Source of the DNA: Crossiella sp. S99.2
Lineage (GTDB): Bacteria; Actinomycetota; Actinomycetes; Mycobacteriales; Pseudonocardiaceae
Length of the DNA stretch: 64,000 nt
Assembly (NCBI RefSeq): GCF_023094165.1
Contig: NZ_JALMDK010000008.1
Coordinates: forward strand, 186,001-250,000
Reading direction: 5' to 3'
In this document: positions 1 through 8,914 of the stretch, one piece after another
Layout of the letters: every line of letters starts with the position of its first letter
Position numbering within the stretch: the stretch's first letter is position 1
Notes under the pieces: generated by a model
Seen by the model: only the letters and a program-made list of their open reading frames with translations
Told to the model about the DNA's origin: nothing
Database searches by the model: none
Position numbers and translations under genes: made by a program

Positions 1-1321
1 CGGCCTTCTCGCCCAGGGTTTCCATCACACCATAGGGCCAGTACACCTTGCCGCCGCCGGTGGCCGGGTCGTAGCGCACCTCACCGCGTTCCGGGGTGAC
101 CGAGGTGATCAGGTGCGTGGTGGAGGCGACGTTGAGGATGTTGGGCACCGGCGCGGCTTCCCAGGCCATCGAGGTCGGCGCGAACGGGTTCTTGTCGTCG
201 AAGAACTTGACGTTGCCCGGCCCGCCCTGGTCGAAGCCGACGTCCTTGCGCAGGGTCATCCGCAGGACGAGGAAGTCGCCGTTGTTGCCCCAGCCCTTGC
301 CAATCTGCTCGTTGAGTTTGGGCAGCCAGCCCTTGGCCTTGGCGGTGACGATCAACCCGGAGGAGTACACCGACCCGGCGGCCAGGAACAGGTAGTCGGC
401 GTCCATCTTCTTGGTGGACAGCACATCCCCGTTGTCGTTGGTCAGTTTGACCACGACCTCGTACCGGCCGGCGACCTCGCGGATCTCGGTGACCTCGTGC
501 TGGGCCAGGATGGTCACGTTGCCGGTGGCGGTGGCGCGGGCCAGGTAGGTGCGGTCCACGCTGTTCTTCGCGCCGGAGTTGCTGCCGAAGGGGCCTTCGC
601 CGATGCTGTGGCAGGCGACGCGTTTTCCTTGCAGTTCCTCGCGAATGGCGTTCCAGTCCACCGCGAACGGGATTGGCACCGGCTCCTTGCCGAACTCGGC
701 CAGGTACTCCAGCCAGGCCCGCGCGCCCCGGTACTGCGGGTGCGCCTGCACATCCGGTGGAATGAAGCCGACCTTGAGGTTCTCCCTGGCACGCGGCCAG
801 TAGGTGCTGTCCATCTCGTCGAAGGGCAGTTGACTCGGGTAGACCTTGTCCCATTCGGATCGGCGTGGCTGCGGCATGTACAGGCCGATGACCAGGGAGC
901 CGCCGCCGACGCCGGAGCCGCTGAGCACCCGGATGCCCTCGCCCTCGTGGGTGGCGATCAGCCCGGCCTTGCGGTCGATCTTCTTGTTGATGTCCAGGCC
1001 GAGCGGCGGCCGGTCGTGGAACCAGGCGCACCGCCAGTCCGGGTTCTTGATGGTGCAGAAGGTGTCTCCGCTGGGGCTGACCTCCCAGCGGCGGCCGCGT
1101 TCGAGCACCGTGGTGCGCACCCCGGCCTGACCGAGTCGCAGCGCGGCGACCGCCCCGCTGAACCCGCTGCCGACCACGATGGCGGTTTTCCCGGCCAGCG
1201 CGGGCACTTCGCCGTAGGCGGCCAGCGCGCCGAAGCGGCCGAGCGCCCCGGAGGCGACCGCGGCTCCTGCGCCCGCCGCAGCCACCTTGAACAGGGTCCG
1301 TCGTCGTACGGGTGTGCTCAT
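1..1321 (-). CDS. Cholesterol-oxidase-like GMC flavoenzyme, Tat-exported (C-terminus beyond window)
   Basis: An open frame runs leftward from the ATG at 1321 through the window edge, giving the first 440 residues without a stop. The N-terminus carries a twin-arginine-like signal (RRRTLF followed by an Ala/Gly-rich hydrophobic stretch). A Rossmann FAD-binding GSGFSG motif follows at about residues 51-56, then an ERGRRW segment and a Gly-rich GSGVGGGS block. The end visible here (KVYWPYGV) resembles cholesterol oxidases. That family oxidises 3-beta-hydroxysterols to 3-keto-4-ene sterols with release of H2O2, usually outside the cell. The gene starts 2 bases before the Ltp3-like thiolase stop and is probably the last member seen of the leftward operon beginning at 4527. 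Placement beside Ltp3/Ltp4 supports a steroid substrate. The family assignment is firm; substrate specificity is inferred. Confidence 0.82.
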   Translation of the reverse strand, partial: MSTPVRRRTLFKVAAAGAGAAVASGALGRFGALAAYGEVPALAGKTAIVVGSGFSGAVAALRLGQAGVRTTVLERGRRWEVSPSGDTFCTIKNPDWRCAWFHDRPPLGLDINKKIDRKAGLIATHEGEGIRVLSGSGVGGGSLVIGLYMPQPRRSEWDKVYPSQLPFDEMDSTYWPRARENLKVGFIPPDVQAHPQYRGARAWLEYLAEFGKEPVPIPFAVDWNAIREELQGKRVACHSIGEGPFGSNSGAKNSVDRTYLARATATGNVTILAQHEVTEIREVAGRYEVVVKLTNDNGDVLSTKKMDADYLFLAAGSVYSSGLIVTAKAKGWLPKLNEQIGKGWGNNGDFLVLRMTLRKDVGFDQGGPGNVKFFDDKNPFAPTSMAWEAAPVPNILNVASTTHLITSVTPERGEVRYDPATGGGKVYWPYGVMETLGEKA

Positions 1322-1323
1322 TG

Positions 1324-2486
<1,163 letters not shown>

Positions 2487-2487
<1 letters not shown>

Positions 2488-3539
2488 CAGTCCTCGCCCC
2501 CCAGGACACACACCAGGTTTTGTTGCAGGCACGGGCCACTGGTGGCGTGCGCCAGCACCCGGTCCGCCGCACCCGAGTGGATATGCCGTGCGGCCAAACC
2601 GATCCTGGCCAGTCCGGCGGCGAACATCGGGTTGCCCGCGAGCACACCGCCGGAGGGGTTGATCCGAGCCTCGTCGAGCCCGAGTTGCTGGCGGAGCAGG
2701 ATTTCCTGGTGGGTGAACGGCGCGTGCAACTCGGCCACCTGCACTCCGTCGCTGCCCGCCGCCTGGGCCGCGGCGACCGCGGAGGGGACGGCGGTGAGGT
2801 CGCGGGCGCCGAGCTGGCCGCTGTCGATCCGGTGCTCGAGACCGGTGATCCACGCCGGTCGCGGGCACAGGTCGAGGGCCCGGTCCCCGGCGGCCAGGAC
2901 CACCACCGCCGCGCCGTCGCTGATCGGCGCGCAGTCGTGCGCGCGCAACGGATCCGCCAGGTAGGGCTGGTCCAGGAGTTCCTCAATCGTTGGCGTGCCG
3001 GCGAGTTGGGCATCCGGGTTGTCGCGGGCGTCGGCCCGGGAGCGGGCGGCGACCTCGGCCATCGCGCGTTCACTCCACCGGCCCTGGGCCATGCCCAGGC
3101 GGGCCTGCAACCCGGCGATGCTCACCGAGTCCGGCCACAGCGGGGTCATCAGGTACGGGTCCAGTTGCAGGGCAAGCACCCGGCGCAGTTCACCGGCCGA
3201 GGACTTGCCGAACCCGTACACCAGCGCGACGTCCACCTCACCGAGCTTGAGCCGCACCCAGGCTTCGTAGAGCGCCCAGGCCGCGTCCATCTCCACGTGC
3301 GATTCGCTGATCGGCGGGAACGCGCCGATCGCGTCCACCGCGGAGACGAAGGAGAACGCCCGCCCGGCCAGGTAGTCCGAGGAGCCGGAACACCAGAACT
3401 CGATGTCCTCTTTGGACAGTCCGGTGTCCGCGTAGACCTGCTGGAACAGCGGCACGAGCAGTTCGACCCCGTTGCCGGACGCCGAAGTCCGGCGCACGGC
3501 CGGGGACTGGGCGAATCCGACGACGGCGACCTCCGGCAC
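2487..3539 (-). CDS. ltp4: Thiolase-like lipid-transfer protein, Ltp4 type
   Basis: The product has 350 residues from the GTG at 3539, chosen because an AGAGGAG ribosome site lies about 8 bases upstream; a longer frame from 3599 would overlap the preceding gene. The N-terminus PEVAVVGFAQSP, the WCSGSSDYLAGRAFSF segment, ESHVEMDAAW and the C-terminal INPSGG and HATSGP blocks resemble mycobacterial Ltp4 (Rv3522). It belongs to the thiolase-fold lipid-transfer group used in sterol side-chain removal. The protein is probably the partner of the downstream Ltp3-like protein, with which it is translationally coupled. The upstream DUF35 gene ends 25 bases away. Whether Ltp3 and Ltp4 form one hetero-oligomer with the DUF35 protein is inference. 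Confidence 0.87.
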
Positions 3540-3564
3540 GGCCGGCTCCTCTGCTGGTGGTGGG

Positions 3565-4527
3565 CTACAGGTGGCGGGCGAAGCTGTCGAACGGGGCATC
3601 GGGCGCGCCGGTCGGGGTGAAGTGGTCGATGTTCTCCAGGGTGTGGCCCCACTGCTCGCGGGGCCGCCACACCGCGCGCACCCGCAGGCCCATCCGGACC
3701 TGCTCGGGCGCGATGCCCAGCACCAGGTGCTGGAACGGGATGTCCGCGCCGTCCAGCAACACCGAGGCGGCCACGTACGGCGGCTGGATGCGCTGGCCCA
3801 GGAACGGCACGTTGACCACGCAGAAACTGGTCACCGTGCCCTCCTCGGCCAGTTCGACCCAGTCGGTCAGCGGCACGCCGTCGGTGGGGCAGGCGCCGCG
3901 CGGTGGGATGTAGACCTGCGTGCACACCGAGCAGCGCTGGCCGGTCAGCCTGCCCTGCTCCACGCCGCGCAGGAATTCGCTTTCCGCGGCCGAGGCGCTG
4001 TGCCGGTAGCGTAGGTCGACCGGGCTGACCGTGCCGCGCACCGGTTCGGCGAAGGATTGCACTGGCGGTTCCGGGGTGGGGGAGTCCAGCAGTTCGAAGC
4101 AGGCCAGGTCGGTGATCGCGCCGACCGGTTCTGCCGCCCAGCGGGCGCGGACCCGCAGACCGATCGACATCGCGCCGGGGCCGGGTGCGTCCACCGCGTG
4201 CAGCAGGGCGGTGTCCGCGCCGTCCAGTCTGATCAACGCCCACGCGAACGGTCGCGCCAGTGGTTGTCCGGCAAGGGGTTCCGGCTGCCAGGTCCAGCTC
4301 AGCACGGTCCCGGCGCTGCCCACTTCGACCAGTTCGGTGAGTGGTTGCGCGGTCACCGGGTCGTATTCGGCGGGCGGCACGTGCACCCGTCCGTCCGCGC
4401 CGCGGACACCCAGCACGCGGTGCTCGCGCAGGGCGGTCAGGAAGGCGCCGAGCGTCGGCCCGAGCGAGCGGGTGTAGGCGAACTCCACCCGAAGCTCAGC
4501 GCTGAGCGGCTCGTGGCTCACGGTCAC
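3565..4527 (-). CDS. Tandem OB-fold/DUF35 protein, putative partner of Ltp3/Ltp4
   Basis: The product has 320 residues and two DUF35-like units (roughly 20-150 and 180-315). Each unit is a short zinc-ribbon-like segment followed by an OB-fold (GTVLSWTW in the first, GTVTSFCVVNVPF in the second). Only the second ribbon keeps cysteines (RCSVC then ACPTDG, three of the usual four); the first (VLGVRG, HVPPAEYDP) has none. DUF35 proteins typically bind Ltp/thiolase enzymes and deliver acyl-CoA substrates. The gene is first in a leftward operon with Ltp4 and Ltp3, as with Rv3521-Rv3523. The GTG start at 4527 lies 8 bases from a KstR-like palindrome, so sterol-dependent derepression is likely. Confidence 0.85.
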   Translation of the reverse strand: MTVSHEPLSAELRVEFAYTRSLGPTLGAFLTALREHRVLGVRGADGRVHVPPAEYDPVTAQPLTELVEVGSAGTVLSWTWQPEPLAGQPLARPFAWALIRLDGADTALLHAVDAPGPGAMSIGLRVRARWAAEPVGAITDLACFELLDSPTPEPPVQSFAEPVRGTVSPVDLRYRHSASAAESEFLRGVEQGRLTGQRCSVCTQVYIPPRGACPTDGVPLTDWVELAEEGTVTSFCVVNVPFLGQRIQPPYVAASVLLDGADIPFQHLVLGIAPEQVRMGLRVRAVWRPREQWGHTLENIDHFTPTGAPDAPFDSFARHL

Positions 4528-4535
4528 AAAATGAG

Positions 4536-4549
4536 TGAAACACGTTCTC
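4536..4549. promoter_or_regulatory. KstR-like operator between the DUF35 and LLM genes
   Basis: TGAAACACGTTCTC matches the KstR consensus TnnAACnnGTTnnA at every fixed base except the last. It lies between the divergent genes starting at 4527 and 4605. KstR is the TetR-family repressor of cholesterol catabolism in mycobacteria and rhodococci. The match is visible; binding is inferred. Confidence 0.75.
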
Positions 4550-4604
4550 GTTTTTGCGGCAAGATGGTAGGCGTAGGCAGACCCCGGAAGGATGGTTGTG
4601 CGCT

Positions 4605-5690
4605 ATGCGGCTTGGGTTGCAGCTCGGCTACTGGGGTGCGGGACCACCGGCGGACACCCTGGAACTCGTTACCGAGGCGGAGCGGGCCGGGTTCGACGCG
4701 GTCTTCGCCGCCGAGTCCTGGGGCTCGGACGCCTTCACCCCACTGGCCTGGTGGGGCTCGCGCACCGAACGGATCCGGCTGGGCACCTCGGTGGCCCAGC
4801 TCTCCGCGCGCAGCCCGGCCGCCTGCGCCATGCACGCCCTCACCCTGGACCACCTCTCCGGCGGCCGGGCCATCCTCGGCCTCGGCGTGTCCGGACCGCA
4901 GGTGGTGGAGGGCTGGTACGGGCAGCCCTTCCGCAAACCCCTGGCCCGCACCAGGGAGTACGTCTCGATCATCCGCCAGGTGCTCGCCAGGGAAGCCCCG
5001 GTGCGCAACGACGGGCCGCACTACCCGTTGCCCTACACCGGTTCCGGCGCACTCGGCCTGGGCCGCCCGCTCAAGCCGATCACCCACCCGCTGCGCGCCG
5101 ACCTGCCGATCTGGCTCGGCGCGGAAGGTCCGGCGAACATCGCGCAGACCGCGGAGATCGCCGACGGCTGGCTGGCCATCTACTACACGCCGCGGCTGGC
5201 CGGGATGTACCGCGAGTACCTGGAGGAGGGCTTCGCCCGGCCCGGCGCGCGGCGCGGTGCCGCGGACTTCGAGATCGCGGTGAGCGTGCCGGTGGTGGTC
5301 ACCGAGGACCCGGCCGCCGAACTCGCCCGGCTCAAACCGACCTACGCGCTCTACCTCGGCGGCATGGGCGCGCCGTCGATGAACTTCCACGCCGACGTGT
5401 TCACCAGGATGGGATACGGCGAGGTGGTGGCCGAGGTGACGCGGCTGTTCGGGGCCGGTCGAAAGGAGGACGCCGCGCGGGCGGTGCCCGATGAGATGGT
5501 GTCCGAGGTGACCATCATCGGCGGGCCGGAGCGGGTGCGCGCGGAAGTGCGGCGATGGGCGGCGGCCGGGGTGAGCATGCTGGTCGTCGGCTGTCAGGAC
5601 GCCGCGGCGGTACGCGCGGTAGGTACGGCTGTGGCGGTGCGCGCGGCCGGCGCGGCCGTGGCGTCGAGCGAGAGCGAGGTGGCGGTATGA
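4605..5690 (+). CDS. LLM-class (F420-dependent-type) oxidoreductase
   Basis: The product has 361 residues with the luciferase-like monooxygenase fold. It opens with RLGLQLGYWGAG and contains AAESWGSDAFTPLAWW, LGTSVAQLSAR, LSGGRAILGLGVSGPQV and LGAEGP, which recall mycobacterial Rv3520c. Members use reduced F420 or FMN; the substrate is unknown, but linkage to Ltp3/Ltp4 is shared with mycobacteria and suggests a steroid ring or side-chain intermediate. GGAAGGA at 4586-4592 is 12 bases from the ATG; an in-frame TTG at 4596 is an alternative start. The C-terminal 30 residues are an Ala/Val-rich low-complexity tail that may not be part of the core fold. The stop overlaps the next start by four bases (ATGA). 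Confidence 0.85.
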   Translation: MRLGLQLGYWGAGPPADTLELVTEAERAGFDAVFAAESWGSDAFTPLAWWGSRTERIRLGTSVAQLSARSPAACAMHALTLDHLSGGRAILGLGVSGPQVVEGWYGQPFRKPLARTREYVSIIRQVLAREAPVRNDGPHYPLPYTGSGALGLGRPLKPITHPLRADLPIWLGAEGPANIAQTAEIADGWLAIYYTPRLAGMYREYLEEGFARPGARRGAADFEIAVSVPVVVTEDPAAELARLKPTYALYLGGMGAPSMNFHADVFTRMGYGEVVAEVTRLFGAGRKEDAARAVPDEMVSEVTIIGGPERVRAEVRRWAAAGVSMLVVGCQDAAAVRAVGTAVAVRAAGAAVASSESEVAV

Positions 5691-7243
5691 GCGAGCCGAC
5701 CGGACTGTGGCAGATCGCGCAGGCGTACCCGGACCGGATCGCGGTGGTCGAACCGGACGGGACCGAGGTGAGCTACGGCGAACTGGTCCGGCGGGCCGAC
5801 CGCTACGGCCGGGGCTTGCAGGCGCTGGGCCTGCGGCCGGAGGACACCGTGGTCGCGCTGCTGCCCAACTCCGCCGACCTGCTCGCGGTGTTCTTCGCCG
5901 CCCTGCAGACCGGGCTGTACTTCGTGCCGGTGAACTGGCACCTGGTCGGCCCCGAGATCAACTACATCATCGGGGACAGCGGGGCCAAGGCCTTCGTCGC
6001 GCACGAACGCTTCACCGAGTCCGCCCAGGCCGCGGTGGACGGCGCCGCGGTGCCCGAACAAGCGCGGTTCGCGGTCGGCGAGATCGACGGGTTCCGGCCG
6101 CTGACCGAACTGGGTGAAAATGAACCTCCCTACCGACCGGACGGTCGGGTGCTGGGTTCGCCGATGCTGTACACCTCCGGCACCACCGGCCGTCCGAAAG
6201 GCGTGCGCCGGCCGCTCACCGGGGAGCCGGTGGACGAGATCCCGGCCCGCAACCGGCTGTTCTTCGCCCTGTTCGACCTCAAGCCGCACGACGGGCACGT
6301 GCACCTGTGCGGTTCGCCGCTCTACCACGCCGCGGTGCTCAGTTTCGGCGTCGTCTCGGTGCTCTACGGGCATCCGGTGGTGCTGATGGACGGCTGGGAC
6401 GCCGAGGAGTCGCTGCGGCTGATCGAACGGCACGGGATCACGCACAGCCACGTGGTGCCCACCCAGTTCAACCGCCTGCTCACGCTGCCGGCGGAGACCC
6501 GGGCGCGCTACGACCTGTCCTCGCTGCGCAAGATCGTGCACGGGGCCGCGCCCTGCCCGCCGGAGACCAAGCGCCGGATGATCGAGTGGCTGGGGCCGGT
6601 GATCATGGAGTACTACGCGGCCACCGAGGGCGGCGGCGCGGTGATCGACTCCGCCCAGTGGCTGGCCAAGCCCGGTTCGGTCGGCCTGCCCTGGCCGGGT
6701 TCGCAGGTCAGGGTGCTTGACGAGGAAGGTACCGACCGTCCGGTAGGCGAGCCCGGATTGGTGTATCTGCAGGCCGGGGCGGTGACCACGTTCCAGTACC
6801 ACGGCGATCCGGAGAAGACGAAGGCCAACCGGGTCGGCGAGCTGTTCACCATGGGCGACATCGGCTACCTGGACGCCGACGGCTACCTGTTCCTGTGCGA
6901 CCGGCGCAACGACATGATCATCTCCGGTGGGGTGAACATCTACCCGGCCGAGATCGAGGGCGAACTGGCGGTGCACCCGAAGGTGGCCGATGTGGCGGTG
7001 TTCGGCATCCCGCACCCGGACTGGGGCGAGGAGGTCAAGGCGGTGGTGCAGCCCGCCGACGGGGTGGTCGCGGACGCCGCGCTCACCGAGGAGCTGCTCG
7101 CCTACGCCGGCACCCGGCTGGCCCGGTTCAAACTGCCGCGCAGCATCGACTACCTCGACTCGCTGCCCAGGGATCCCAACGGCAAGCTGTACAAGCGCAG
7201 GCTGCGCGAACCGTACTGGGCGGGCAGCGCACGCAACATCTGA
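5687..7243 (+). CDS. Acyl-CoA synthetase (AMP-forming, FadD family)
   Basis: The product is a 518-residue ANL-superfamily adenylating enzyme. The AMP-binding P-loop YTSGTTGRPKG is near residue 165, an EYYAATEGGG motif near 310, GDIGYLDADGYL near 390 and the hinge DRRNDMIISGG near 405. The C-terminal catalytic lysine region is DPNGKLYKRRLR. It would activate a carboxylate to its CoA thioester using ATP. Translational coupling to the LLM oxidoreductase through an ATGA overlap places it in the same operon, making a steroid-derived acid a reasonable substrate. It is clearly different from the FadD19-like enzyme at 8915 and I cannot assign a specific FadD number. Confidence 0.87.
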   Translation: MSEPTGLWQIAQAYPDRIAVVEPDGTEVSYGELVRRADRYGRGLQALGLRPEDTVVALLPNSADLLAVFFAALQTGLYFVPVNWHLVGPEINYIIGDSGAKAFVAHERFTESAQAAVDGAAVPEQARFAVGEIDGFRPLTELGENEPPYRPDGRVLGSPMLYTSGTTGRPKGVRRPLTGEPVDEIPARNRLFFALFDLKPHDGHVHLCGSPLYHAAVLSFGVVSVLYGHPVVLMDGWDAEESLRLIERHGITHSHVVPTQFNRLLTLPAETRARYDLSSLRKIVHGAAPCPPETKRRMIEWLGPVIMEYYAATEGGGAVIDSAQWLAKPGSVGLPWPGSQVRVLDEEGTDRPVGEPGLVYLQAGAVTTFQYHGDPEKTKANRVGELFTMGDIGYLDADGYLFLCDRRNDMIISGGVNIYPAEIEGELAVHPKVADVAVFGIPHPDWGEEVKAVVQPADGVVADAALTEELLAYAGTRLARFKLPRSIDYLDSLPRDPNGKLYKRRLREPYWAGSARNI

Positions 7244-7254
7244 GAGGGAGCAGC

Positions 7255-7719
7255 ATGAGTCGCCGCGACCAGATCACCATGTCCCCGGCCGAGGTGGAGG
7301 ATTTCCTCGCCGAGCACCGCACGCTGGTGGTGGCCAGCCTCGGCCCGACCGGCCACCCGCACGTGGTGCCGATGTGGTTCGCCCTGCTGGACGGGGAGAT
7401 CGTGTTCTGGACCTACGCCTCCTCGCAGAAGGTGCTCAACCTGCGCCGGGACCCGCGGCTGAGCTGCCTGGTGGAGGCCGGGGACAGTTACGAGAAGCTG
7501 CGCGGGGTGTCCATGGAGGGCACCGCGCAGGTGGAGACCGACCCGGCGGCCGTGCTGCGGGTGGGGACGGCGATCCTCACCCGCTACGGCGGCGGCCCGG
7601 TGGACGAGGCCGCGCAGGAACACATCGCCCGGCAGGCGGTGAAACGAGTCGCGATCACCTTCCACCGCAGCCGCATCGCCAGCTGGGACCACCGCAAACT
7701 CGCCGCTGGCGTGTACTGA
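7255..7719 (+). CDS. PNPOx-like flavin/F420-binding split-barrel protein
   Basis: The product has 154 residues with the pyridoxamine-5'-phosphate-oxidase-like split barrel: LVVASLGPTGHPHVVPMWF is followed by FWTYASSQKVLNLRRDPRLS. Members of this group bind FMN or F420 and reduce or sequester small substrates; many actinobacterial members are F420-dependent. GAGGGAG precedes the ATG at 7255 and only 11 bases separate it from the FadD stop, so it ends the operon starting at 4605. A link to the LLM enzyme through F420 is possible but not shown. A tandem-repeat array begins at the base immediately after its stop codon. Confidence 0.8.
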   Translation: MSRRDQITMSPAEVEDFLAEHRTLVVASLGPTGHPHVVPMWFALLDGEIVFWTYASSQKVLNLRRDPRLSCLVEAGDSYEKLRGVSMEGTAQVETDPAAVLRVGTAILTRYGGGPVDEAAQEHIARQAVKRVAITFHRSRIASWDHRKLAAGVY

Positions 7720-7824
7720 CCCACAACAGCCAACCCACCGCCCACTCCGGCCAACACCCCGTCCACAACGGCCAACTCACCGTCCACAACGGCCAACTCA
7801 CCGCCCACAACGGCCAACACGCCG
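7720..7824. repeat. Five tandem 21-bp repeats directly after a stop codon
   Basis: Five head-to-tail 21-bp units share the core ACAACGGCCAACTCACCG; units three and four are identical. The first unit begins at the base after the TGA at 7717-7719. The array belongs to the dispersed GTTGGCC family seen at six places in this window. Confidence 0.92.
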
Positions 7825-7840
7825 GGCCCGGAGGGTGACC

Positions 7841-7924
7841 CGCGTGTTGGCCGAAATGGACGGCGAGTTGGCCGAAGTTGTACGCCGGGTTGGCCGTTGT
7901 GGGACACCGGGTTGGGCGTTGTGG
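7841..7924. repeat. Four 21-bp repeats inverted relative to the 7720-7824 array
   Basis: Four units of the same 21-bp repeat run in the opposite orientation (core GTTGGCCGTTGTGG). The innermost arms CGGCCAACACG (7811-7821) and CGTGTTGGCCG (7843-7853) are exactly complementary, so the two arrays can fold into a long hairpin between the convergent genes ending at 7719 and 8061. A role as bidirectional terminator is inferred. Confidence 0.88.
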
Positions 7925-7969
7925 GACGGCTCTGGTGGCGAATTCGCCCTGGCGTGCCGGTCTTCCGGC

Positions 7970-8032
7970 GAGTTGGGCCAACTGGTACGCCGGTTTTGCC
8001 CAAGTGGGCGTACCGGTTGGCCCAAGTGGTGC
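7970..8032. repeat. Three 21-bp repeats, second subtype
   Basis: Three consecutive 21-bp units carry the core GTTGGCCCAAGTGG and a GTAC/GGCGTAC junction. The stretch from about 7925 to 8032 is nearly identical to 42729-42835. No gene is seen between 7720 and 8060. Confidence 0.85.
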
Positions 8033-8060
8033 GGGGGAGCGGTGGAGCTGGTGGGGTGGG

Positions 8061-8852
8061 TTACTCGCCGCGGAACTGGGGTGGGCGTTTTTCCTTGAAG
8101 GCGCGGGGGCCTTCCTTGGCGTCCGCGCTGGCGAAGACCGCGGCGCCCAGTTTGGCCTCCAGCTGGAACGCCTCGTCCTCGGGCAGTGCCTCGGTGTCCC
8201 GGATCGTGCGCAGGATCGCCTGCACCGCAAGGGGTCCGTTGGCCGCGATCAGCTTCGCCAGTTCCAGGGCCTTGTCCAGGGCCTGGCCGTCGGGGACCAC
8301 GTGACCGATCAGGCCGATCTCCTTGGCCTCGGCCGCGGTGATGTGCCTGCCGGTCAGCAACAGGTCCGCGGCCAGGGTGTACGGGATCTGCCGCGGTAGC
8401 CGGACCGCGCTGCCCCCCAACGGGAACAAACCCCACCGCGCCTCGGACACGCCGAACCGCGCGCTCTCCCCGGCCACCCGGATATCGGTCGCCTGCAGGA
8501 TCTCGGTGCCACCCGCGATCGCCGGACCTTCCACGGCGGCCAGCAAGGGTTTGCCGAGTCGGCGGCCTTTCAGCAGCGCGGGGATCACCGCCAGGTCGAA
8601 GCCCGCGCGGAACTGCTCGCTCGGGTGGGACTGGGTCATCGCCTTGAGGTCCGCGCCGGCGCAGAAGGCGCCGCCCGCGCCGGTGAGCACGCAGGCCCGG
8701 ATGGCGGGGTTGTTGTCCACCTCGTCCCAGGCCTCGCGCATGATCGACAGCATCGGGCCGGACAGGGCGTTGCGGGCCTCCGGGCGGTTCAGCGTCACCA
8801 CGAGCACGGCGTCTCGTTGTTCCACCAGGCAATGCGGAGCGTCAGCGGGCAT
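8061..8852 (-). CDS. echA19: Enoyl-CoA hydratase EchA19
   Basis: The product is a 263-residue crotonase-fold protein. It shows the oxyanion segments LTGAGGAFCAGADLKA (near 56-71) and EGPAIAGGTEILQATDIRVAG (near 107-127), and the C-terminal DAKEGPRAF signature. The full pattern, including LLLTGRHITAAEAKE, is very close to mycobacterial EchA19 (Rv3516), which hydrates the enoyl-CoA of the C8 cholesterol side chain. It is divergent from FadD19, the same pairing as in mycobacteria. GGAGAGGAG precedes the ATG at 8852, and the KstR-like box at 8891-8904 lies in its control region. Confidence 0.92.
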   Translation of the reverse strand: MPADAPHCLVEQRDAVLVVTLNRPEARNALSGPMLSIMREAWDEVDNNPAIRACVLTGAGGAFCAGADLKAMTQSHPSEQFRAGFDLAVIPALLKGRRLGKPLLAAVEGPAIAGGTEILQATDIRVAGESARFGVSEARWGLFPLGGSAVRLPRQIPYTLAADLLLTGRHITAAEAKEIGLIGHVVPDGQALDKALELAKLIAANGPLAVQAILRTIRDTEALPEDEAFQLEAKLGAAVFASADAKEGPRAFKEKRPPQFRGE

Positions 8853-8890
8853 GGAGTCGTTCTCCTCTCCATGGGCTATTGCCGGATAAC

Positions 8891-8904
8891 GATAACACGT
8901 TCTA
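8891..8904. promoter_or_regulatory. KstR-like operator between echA19 and fadD19
   Basis: GATAACACGTTCTA matches TnnAACnnGTTnnA except at the first base. On the + strand it runs into a TACTTT -10 element (8903-8908) that sits 6 bases before the fadD19 GTG, so bound repressor would block RNA polymerase. Confidence 0.78.
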
Positions 8905-8914
8905 CTTTCGAAGC

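Noticed and set aside
7720..8032. CRISPR array
   Set aside because: The 21-bp units are directly adjacent with no unique spacers, are in both orientations, and no cas genes are nearby.
8879..8914. TTG start at 8879 for fadD19
   Set aside because: It would place the KstR-like box and -10 element inside the gene; the family N-terminus begins at 8915.
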